In this document: positions 58,444 to 64,000 of the stretch, piece by piece
Layout of the letters: each line of letters starts with the position of its first letter
Position numbering within the stretch: the first letter of the stretch is position 1
From: JBEKCD01 sp050015055
Lineage (GTDB): Archaea; Thermoproteota; Bathyarchaeia; Bathyarchaeales; Bathycorpusculaceae
Assembly (NCBI GenBank): GCA_050015055.1
Contig: JBEKCD010000001.1
Span: 124,001 to 188,000 of the forward strand
Direction of reading: 5' to 3'
DNA: 64,000 nucleotides
Translations under genes and position numbers: made by a program
Notes under the pieces: generated by a model
Told to the model about the DNA's origin: nothing
Database searches by the model: none
The model's input: the letters and a program-made list of their open reading frames with translations, nothing else

Positions 58444-59268
58444 ATGGTAAGTCTGCGCCCTCTAAAGGATTTCAGGTTTCCAGTCTTGGCCGAGTGCATA
58501 AACCCCGATGTTTTTCAAGGAAAGACACTGAACGAAATAGAAGCCTTGCAGGTCTGGGAAGGGAACAAGCAGAAAAAACTCGGTGAACTCTTTAAGATTG
58601 ACGAAGTCAAAACGGAAAATCAACCTGACAACCCGGCTGTAACGGTCCGCGGCGACGTCAGGAAGGTTCGAAGAATCGGGTTAGGAATGAAGGGCGGAGA
58701 GATAACAATCAACGGCGACGCCGGAATGCATTTGGGCGAAGAGATGAGGGGCGGCAACATCACCGTTCACGGAAACACTGGAGGATGGACGGGGTCTATG
58801 ATGAGGGCAGGCACGATAGAGGTTTTCGGAAGCGCCGGCGACTACCTGGGCGCTCCGTACCGGGGAAGCACCGAGGGCATGCACGGAGGAAGAATTATTG
58901 TCCATGGAAATGTTGGAACCGAAGCAGGAGCCAACATGAAGAAGGGCATAATCAAAATCTACGGCAGCGCGGGTCAATTCGTAGGCTTCCGTATGCATGA
59001 CGGGACAATCTACGTTCAAGGAGACTGTGAAGGAAGAGCAGGAGCATGCATGGTAAACGGCAAAATCGTAGTTGGAGGGCACCTGGAATCCGTTCTCCCC
59101 TCATTCACCATAGACGGCATCAGACCGAAGGTCAAGATTGAAGAAAACGAAGTGGCCGAAGGGCCCTTGTACGTTTTTCTCGGAGACCTTGTGGAAAACG
59201 GAAACGGCAAACTTTATGTCTCCAAACAGAAGAATCCACATCTAAACTCTTACGAAAAATTCCTCTGA
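58444..59268 (+). CDS. fwdC: Formylmethanofuran dehydrogenase subunit C
   Basis: A 274-aa beta-helix subunit homologous to the C-terminal domain of glutamate synthase large subunit. Regular GxxMxxGxIxVxG repeats run from about residue 75 to 220 (GMKGGEITINGDAGMHLGEE, MRAGTIEVFGSAG, MKKGIIKIYGSAG). It scaffolds the FwdA/FwdB assembly. Its ATG follows directly on the fwdA stop. Confidence 0.93.
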   Translation: MVSLRPLKDFRFPVLAECINPDVFQGKTLNEIEALQVWEGNKQKKLGELFKIDEVKTENQPDNPAVTVRGDVRKVRRIGLGMKGGEITINGDAGMHLGEEMRGGNITVHGNTGGWTGSMMRAGTIEVFGSAGDYLGAPYRGSTEGMHGGRIIVHGNVGTEAGANMKKGIIKIYGSAGQFVGFRMHDGTIYVQGDCEGRAGACMVNGKIVVGGHLESVLPSFTIDGIRPKVKIEENEVAEGPLYVFLGDLVENGNGKLYVSKQKNPHLNSYEKFL

Positions 59269-59281
59269 GGAGAAAACCTAG

Positions 59282-60262
59282 ATGAAAAAACCCTTGAGCG
59301 TAAATCGCCTAGCGTGGAAACTGCTGGATGAACTCGTTGAAAACGCAGATCTCTACGGAGTCAAGGTCGAAGAAACAGAATCTGGAACCACCATAATCGA
59401 CGCAGGAGTGAATGCGCGAGGAGGATTTCAGGCAGGAAAGATTATCACCGAAATATGCATGGGAGGATGCGGAAAAGCCGAAATAACCTGCCGAGGATAC
59501 GGAGACCTAGACCTTCCGTCAATACAAATCTACTCAGACCATCCGGTCATCGCAACTTTAGGCTCACAGTATGCTGGGTGGCAAATAAACGAAGAAGGCT
59601 ACTTCGCAATAGGCTCGGGGCCGGCAAGAGCATTGGCACAGAAGCCGAAGGACATCTACGGAGAAATCGGGTACAAGGACGATTTCAACAGAGGAGTCGT
59701 GGTTCTTGAAACTGACAAGTGTCCGCCCGCGAATATCGTGGAGCGCTTTGCAAAAGACTGCAAGATATCACCTCAAAATCTGGCAATAGTGTTGACTCCG
59801 ACAGCCAGCCTAACTGGAGCAACGCAAGTGTCAGGCAGAATAGTCGAAACAGGGATCCACAAGCTCAGAAGGCTCGGACTAGATGCTAATGTGATCATTT
59901 ACGCTTCCGGATATGCGCCAATTTCCCCTATCCATCCGAAGTTCGTGAGGGCTATGGCAAGGACTAACGACGCCATCCTGTACGGGGGAACTGCCTACTA
60001 TGTCGTTGAGTATGACGATGAAGAAAAACTGATGGATATAGTGAAAAAGGCTCCATCCATGGCGTCCGAGGCCTATGGGAGACCTTTCATAGAAATATTC
60101 AAAGAAGCAAAATACGACTTTTACAAAATTGACCCAGACCTCTTTGCGCCAGCGGTAGTCACAATTGTCAACGCAAGTACTGGGAGCGTTTTTCAGAGTG
60201 GCAGAGTGAACGCGAAAGCGCTAATTGACTCGTTCGAGCTAAAACGAATTAACCCAGTATAA
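59282..60262 (+). CDS. mch: Methenyl-tetrahydromethanopterin cyclohydrolase
   Basis: Converts formyl-H4MPT to methenyl-H4MPT; 326 aa, the normal length. SVNRLAWKLLDELVENADLY, AGVNARGGFQAGKIITEICM with GGCGKAEI, and DHPVIATLGSQYAGWQI are diagnostic; CPPANIVERFAKDCKI and the C-terminal NASTGSVFQSGR also match. It sits 13 nt after fwdC. With Fwd it covers steps one and three of the methyl branch; ftr, mtd and mer are not in the window. Confidence 0.95.
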   Translation: MKKPLSVNRLAWKLLDELVENADLYGVKVEETESGTTIIDAGVNARGGFQAGKIITEICMGGCGKAEITCRGYGDLDLPSIQIYSDHPVIATLGSQYAGWQINEEGYFAIGSGPARALAQKPKDIYGEIGYKDDFNRGVVVLETDKCPPANIVERFAKDCKISPQNLAIVLTPTASLTGATQVSGRIVETGIHKLRRLGLDANVIIYASGYAPISPIHPKFVRAMARTNDAILYGGTAYYVVEYDDEEKLMDIVKKAPSMASEAYGRPFIEIFKEAKYDFYKIDPDLFAPAVVTIVNASTGSVFQSGRVNAKALIDSFELKRINPV

Positions 60263-60315
60263 CACAAATCTGGATTTTTCTCAGTTCTGGAAGCAAGTGC
60301 AATTCGAAGTCTCGT

Positions 60316-60873
60316 TTATTTAGATATCCTGACGACTCTGGCAACAGTTTTTGCCAGTGAATAGCCAATGGGGATAGTGTAAAGAGCTAGGGTGGCATTG
60401 AAAACTGCTATCAATGGAATGTCAACCAAGATCGCTGGTTCGGGCATGCTGAAACCTACGGGCGACGGATAGCGCAGCACAACATAATTGACGAGACTCA
60501 TCGCCGCTGTTCTGGCGGCGATGCCGAATGACGTGTACAGGGTAGCCGTGATTGCCAGGTTTTTCAGGGCATGTCTATCGAGTAGGATCTTTATGAAACC
60601 TACACCCGTCATCATGCTGAGCACTGCTGCCAAGTTGTATATTGGGCCAAGTGGAAGGGCGCCTGGAAAGAATATGAGAAGAACTACGGTGTTTATGCCT
60701 GTTACAAAGAGCAATACTTGGGTTCCGAAGAGAAAGAAAACTGTGACTAGGGGTATCTCCCATATCTGGTAGTATAGAAAAGGAGCGTAGGGAGCAGGGA
60801 TTCTGAGTGAAAAGTTGAGAGCAATGGCGAGTGCACTGAACACTACCCCGACTGCCAGATCTCTCGTATTCAT
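60316..60873 (-). CDS. ECF transporter S component-like membrane protein
   Basis: A 185-aa protein with about six membrane spans. DLAVGVVFSALAIALNFSLR and PGALPLGPIYNLAAVLSMMT (N-terminal and loop patterns) fit the substrate-binding S components of energy-coupling factor transporters, which take up vitamins or metals together with a shared ATPase module. The ligand is not identifiable. It is convergent with mch and no ECF ATPase is nearby. Confidence 0.55.
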   Translation of the reverse strand: MNTRDLAVGVVFSALAIALNFSLRIPAPYAPFLYYQIWEIPLVTVFFLFGTQVLLFVTGINTVVLLIFFPGALPLGPIYNLAAVLSMMTGVGFIKILLDRHALKNLAITATLYTSFGIAARTAAMSLVNYVVLRYPSPVGFSMPEPAILVDIPLIAVFNATLALYTIPIGYSLAKTVARVVRISK

Positions 60874-61034
60874 TTTTCTCCCCCGAATTTTCGGCAGAGT
60901 CTATGCTGTCCACAATTATTTAAGAGTAGTTACTCAGGAATGAGTACAACATCTTTGGCGGCGCTGGTACCTCTACGGTTTCCAATATATTGCGATGCCA
61001 GTTGGAAAATTTCGGTTGCTGGAGGCTTTTCTAA

Positions 61035-61286
61035 ATGAAGGCTTCCATAGTTGCAGACCTCCTAGAAACCTCAGGTTATTTTTTGCTTATTTTAGTCCTC
61101 TCTCTTAGTTTCATCAGTCTGTCAATTCTGGCACTTATGATTGCAACAGGGATAGACCTGTTCCAGTTGGGTTTGGATTCTGGGCTTGCTAGTGCATCCA
61201 TGTATGTATGTGCATGCATTATGCTCTTCATCAAAGCTTGTTTGAGAGGTTTTGTGAAGTCTGTATCGGAAGGAGGCTCCATGTGA
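61035..61286 (+). CDS. Small two-span membrane protein, coupled pair member 1
   Basis: An 83-aa protein with hydrophobic spans at about residues 15-40 and 50-70, and a polar end (RGFVKSVSEGGSM). The stop codon TGA overlaps the GTG of the next frame (GTGA), so the pair is coupled. Unknown function and no family match. Confidence 0.5.
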   Translation: MKASIVADLLETSGYFLLILVLSLSFISLSILALMIATGIDLFQLGLDSGLASASMYVCACIMLFIKACLRGFVKSVSEGGSM

Positions 61287-61513
61287 AAAATCATCGGAGT
61301 CTCAATTTTAGCATTAGTAATGAATTTGCAGACCTCATATCAATGATTGGAATGATTATTTTTCTTTCTTCAATGCTAGTTGGAATGATGTTTCTGCTAA
61401 ATACTGGAAGCGCACCTGCGATTATGTTGTATCCTATTATTGTTGGTCTCTTTCTTATTATGGCTGGATTCTGTCTTAGAGTAGTAAACGACTGTTTTTT
61501 CAATTCTTCTTAG
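61283..61513 (+). CDS. Small membrane protein, coupled pair member 2
   Basis: A 76-aa protein from the GTG at 61283, 6 nt after GGAGG, overlapping the previous stop by GTGA. Two hydrophobic spans at about 16-40 and 47-65. It ends CLRVVNDCFFNSS and overlaps the convergent gene by 14 nt. Both members of the pair have similar size and topology but little sequence identity. Confidence 0.5.
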   Translation: MKNHRSLNFSISNEFADLISMIGMIIFLSSMLVGMMFLLNTGSAPAIMLYPIIVGLFLIMAGFCLRVVNDCFFNSS

Positions 61514-62342
61514 ACCAATATTCATAAATCAATTTTGATGCTTCAACCAAGACAAATATAACTAGTACAACAGATACGACTTCATCTATTCGGTTGTATC
61601 TTGCAGCTTGTAGAGTGTCAGAGGAATCGATATGGATGATAATATTATCATATATTTGGTCAACAAGTTGCGTATTGTTTGACATGATATTACCCGTGAG
61701 AAATGATATTTCAGGATGGTAGTCTCCCTGTGCAGTCCAAACGATAGTTTGCGTAATCGCGCTCACATTATTTCCAAGACTGTGAAGGACTTGAATGTCT
61801 GGATTACTAGTGTTTAAAATAAGTTCGACAGCAGAACCAGTTGGACTGTATTGCGGTATGTACTGAGTTGAATTGACTGGAAATGGGAAAAGCGGAAGGG
61901 CGTTTACTGTAAGTGGCGCTCCAGCAAATCCTACCGTAATTCCAGTATCTCCAAAAATAGGTTGATGTAATGAGCTGGTACTGTTTGGCTCATAACCATA
62001 TGGATAGACGGATGTTAAATTCCACAGAAGCTCGTTTGTAAAAGTACCACCAACGTCCATAGTTATGGGTTGACCTTGAACAAAATTCCCACTCGTTGTG
62101 AGATTGACGAATATTCTGAGGGAAGGTTCATTAGGACTGTTTTGTGGATAGTCAAGTTCAAAATATCGCCAAACGACTGGAGGCGATGGATTAAAAACAC
62201 AAGGGATGTCGAATAAATTTGTGATTACTGCCCCGATGGAACTTATTACGAGTAACAATAGGAGTACAAGAATTGCGCCTTTGCCTATTCTTTTCCATTT
62301 TTTCCTTTTCTCTATCTTTATGCCTAGATAGTATTGATCCAA
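61500..62342 (-). CDS. Membrane-anchored extracytoplasmic protein of unknown function
   Basis: A 280-aa protein with an N-terminal cytoplasmic stub (MDQYYLGIKIEKRKKWKRIG), a membrane anchor (about residues 22-42), a ~200-residue beta-rich extracellular region rich in Asn-x-Ser/Thr sites (NLTTSGN, NSTSSLH, LNTSNPD) and a C-terminal second helix (VVSVVLVIFVLVEASKL). Two anchors with the loop outside are predicted. No family found. Confidence 0.55.
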   Translation of the reverse strand: MDQYYLGIKIEKRKKWKRIGKGAILVLLLLLVISSIGAVITNLFDIPCVFNPSPPVVWRYFELDYPQNSPNEPSLRIFVNLTTSGNFVQGQPITMDVGGTFTNELLWNLTSVYPYGYEPNSTSSLHQPIFGDTGITVGFAGAPLTVNALPLFPFPVNSTQYIPQYSPTGSAVELILNTSNPDIQVLHSLGNNVSAITQTIVWTAQGDYHPEISFLTGNIMSNNTQLVDQIYDNIIIHIDSSDTLQAARYNRIDEVVSVVLVIFVLVEASKLIYEYWSKKN

Positions 62343-62428
62343 ACAACATCCTTGTTATAGGTACTCATGGTTAGCTGTTAAATTTTTGGGTTCTCCATGC
62401 TGATCCGTTTTTTCTGTTGTGAGCCTAT

Positions 62429-62698
62429 TTGGCTTCTTCTCCTAAGCCTTGGCTTGTTGTAAGACAGAAAGGAAAGGGTCTAGTTCACACTGTTCCTGGT
62501 GAGCGTTACCGTACAAAGAAGCGCGCTGAGAAAGAGGCTAGTTTGTTTAACAGGGTTTGCAAGGGTTCAGGTGTCAAGTTCATGGTTCGTAAGGGTTCTG
62601 TCAACTTGTCGTCGGATTTGTGTTCGTGTAAACTTTCGTCGGATGGCTCTAGGTTCTGTGAAGTCTGCGTCACCCGATGCCGAAAAAGCGGTTTCTAG
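62429..62698 (+). CDS. Small Lys/Arg-rich protein with C-terminal cysteines
   Basis: An 89-aa protein starting at TTG. The N-terminal part KPWLVVRQKGKGLVHTVPGE leads into RYRTKKRAEKEASLFNRVCK and VKFMVRKGS. The end holds four cysteines (LCSCKLSSDGSRFCEVCVTR) that could bind zinc. A related frame without the Cys tail lies at 63536-63748, so this is a small multicopy family. Function unknown. Confidence 0.5.
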   Translation: MASSPKPWLVVRQKGKGLVHTVPGERYRTKKRAEKEASLFNRVCKGSGVKFMVRKGSVNLSSDLCSCKLSSDGSRFCEVCVTRCRKSGF

Positions 62699-63492
62699 CG
62701 CGTGTGGAGATGCCCTACTTGAATAAAACTACTGAGAGGATAATTGATAAATACACATTAATTCCAATTGTGGCTATGTTAATGGCGGTGATCTATTTAG
62801 TGGTTGGCTTATCCGAAGTCAACATTGGAATTTTTGCTGGCGACATCGGATTGCTAGTTACAGCAGTTCTCTTCGCACAAGAAATTAGGAAAGCCATGAA
62901 AAATAGAGCTAGCAAAGAATTGCTTCGCCATGAATCACCGATAGACTGGTTGAAAGCCAGCACAAAATATTTTGTTTTTTCCCTTCTTTCGAGTCTTGCT
63001 TATGGATTTGTAAATGTTCAAAACGTTGGAGTTGAGAACAACCCAGTAATCGAGTACTTGCTTATCTTTTCTGTCGGTTTTTTCCTCTTTGGGCTTCTCT
63101 ATACAGTCAGAATTATTTGGTTTATTATTGACCCAGCATCCAAGGCAAATATTCTTGCTGGAAGAGTCCTGAAAACAACAAGAGCCATCGGTATTAGACT
63201 TGTTTATGTGTCTTTCATATTATTTCTTCAAGTTTTTAACGGAATAATGCTTTATCTGATTCTTAGCCTTATCTTTGTGACTCATACAGCACTAACAACA
63301 TTTGCGATTGTGTACTTGCCCACATTAATTCTGAGTTTCATAGCGGCAATTCCATATTTGCATCTAATCATATTCCGCCTAAATGAGAAAGCTCGTATTC
63401 GGGATTGGATTGCCACTTTCTGTTTTTATATTCCTTGGATTGTACTCGTAACCTATAGTCTTTTGCTGAGAGCAGGAATAATACACCTTTAA
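62677..63492 (+). CDS. Multi-span membrane protein of unknown function
   Basis: A 271-aa protein with about seven hydrophobic spans (residues 28-50, 55-70, 98-115, 128-150, 170-190, 205-235 and 245-262). The polar loop (AMKNRASKELLRHESPIDW) lies between spans 2 and 3. The ATG at 62677 overlaps the previous gene by 22 nt; an ATG at 62710 (MPYLNKTTERIID) is an alternative. No transporter signature recognised. Confidence 0.5.
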   Translation: MPKKRFLARVEMPYLNKTTERIIDKYTLIPIVAMLMAVIYLVVGLSEVNIGIFAGDIGLLVTAVLFAQEIRKAMKNRASKELLRHESPIDWLKASTKYFVFSLLSSLAYGFVNVQNVGVENNPVIEYLLIFSVGFFLFGLLYTVRIIWFIIDPASKANILAGRVLKTTRAIGIRLVYVSFILFLQVFNGIMLYLILSLIFVTHTALTTFAIVYLPTLILSFIAAIPYLHLIIFRLNEKARIRDWIATFCFYIPWIVLVTYSLLLRAGIIHL

Positions 63493-63535
63493 GATTTAGT
63501 CTGTCATATCAACAAATCAGATTTTTCTTTCGTGA

Positions 63536-63748
63536 GTCCACACGACTTATTCGCATAATTGGCTAAAGCGAAAGTGGCTTATTGCAAAACGGAAAGGAAA
63601 GAGCCCTATCACAGTTACGAGTTTACGGTTCAAAACCAAGAAACAAGCCCAAAAACGAGCCCAAAACATGAATAGAGAAATGAAAGGAACAAACACAAAG
63701 TTTCTCGTTAGAAAGGTCGGATGGAGAAGAAAACGCTGGCACTCATGA
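63536..63748 (+). pseudogene. Fragment related to the small Lys/Arg-rich protein at 62.4 kb
   Basis: An open frame that after a stop at 63533 encodes NWLKRKWLIAKRKGKSPITV, RFKTKKQAQKRAQNMNREMK and TKFLVRKVGWRRKRW. This aligns with KPWLVVRQKGK...YRTKKRAEKEA...VKFMVRK of 62429-62698. There is no ATG, GTG or TTG at its beginning, and the Cys tail is missing, so it looks like a truncated paralog or one with a rare start codon. Confidence 0.4.
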
Positions 63749-64000
63749 TTTGCTTGCGTTTTGAATCAAGGTCATCCACTTGTTTTTTCCTTCTACCTTT
63801 ATTCCACAAGCCTCACTAGGAGTCTTGCCGTCTAGCCCTTCATGCCCTCGGATGTAGTTGTGGAAAATCTGATAACCCGCTAGAATTGGTGTTTCCTTGG
63901 TTTTTAGTCCTCTCATTGTCTTTTCTCTGTCGCGGATTTCTCCGTTCATGCGTTCCATTTTGTTATTGTTTCTGTCACCTTTCAAAGCGATGTGTCTAAT
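63743..64000 (-). mobile_element. Transposase C-terminal part (DDE family), runs off the window
   Basis: The frame is open to the end of the window. It encodes RHIALKGDRNNNKMERMNGE, REKTMRGLK, TPILAGYQIFHNYIRGHEGL and DGKTPSEACGI, which is the last part of a DDE/RNase H-fold transposase; the final catalytic Glu is presumably in KMERMNGE. Similar sequences occur in archaeal insertion sequences. The element's 5' part and left inverted repeat lie outside the window. I find no clear terminal repeat after its stop at 63743. Confidence 0.75.

Overview
The window is a piece of an archaeal chromosome, most likely from the Bathyarchaeia or a close TACK-lineage relative. The evidence is: archaeal-only informational genes (ribosomal protein L14e, Cbf5 with a PUA domain, NucS, Nre, Lhr); an archaeal ESCRT/Cdv division cluster; tetrahydromethanopterin C1 genes (fwdD-B-A-C and mch); TATA-type promoters; and bulge-helix-bulge (BHB) introns in both tRNA and protein genes. 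The lineage call is inference. Several disrupted genes and a 10-G run would fit a draft or metagenome assembly.

Layout. 1-8.8 kb: sugar-nucleotide and surface genes (RmlA-like fragment at the edge, beta-helix protein, DUF1616 protein, GalE-like epimerase), an odd tRNA-like gene, a YdjM-type membrane hydrolase and an HtrA protease. 8.9-12.7 kb: PrsW-like protease, purA, Cys-cluster protein, a frameshifted phosphodiesterase and rpl14e. 12.9-18.5 kb: two large exported proteins, a subtilase and a BNR/PQQ-propeller protein. 18.6-24.5 kb: response regulator, integrase remnant, cbf5 interrupted by a 23-nt intron, a methyltransferase, intron-containing tRNA-Ser and tRNA-Asp, Nudix hydrolase, malate dehydrogenase and an Lrp-like regulator. 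24.5-29.8 kb: Nre, pyrophosphatase, small zinc proteins, NucS and a methyltransferase. 30.1-35.6 kb: a tightly overlapping operon of polyferredoxin, HdrA and an HdrA-MvhD fusion. 36.2-40.8 kb: a giant PQQ/Ig/dockerin surface protein, broken near its 3' end. 40.8-44.5 kb: Lhr helicase and a class II amidotransferase. 45.7-49.3 kb: cdvB-cdvA-cdvB-cdvC. 49.4-54.6 kb: mobB with a regulator, then three paralogous nucleotidyltransferases around a VOC protein. 54.9-60.3 kb: fwdDBAC-mch. 60.3-64 kb: membrane proteins of unknown function and a transposase cut by the window end.

How the genes fit together. fwdDBAC and mch encode the entry and third steps of the methyl branch of the archaeal Wood-Ljungdahl pathway. 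MobB can supply the molybdopterin dinucleotide cofactor for FwdB/D. The polyferredoxin and two HdrA-type flavoproteins could move low-potential electrons to or from formylmethanofuran dehydrogenase. The Cdv genes form a division or membrane-remodelling module.

The strongest unexpected signal is in cbf5. Two frames are joined exactly by a canonical BHB structure, and the intron splits the codon of the catalytic aspartate. A second textbook BHB sits in the variable region of tRNA-Asp. Other points are gene decay (integrase, dockerin tail, cdvB frameshift, phosphodiesterase frameshift) and a dispersed ~45-bp repeat that matches the 3' end of the nucleotidyltransferase family.
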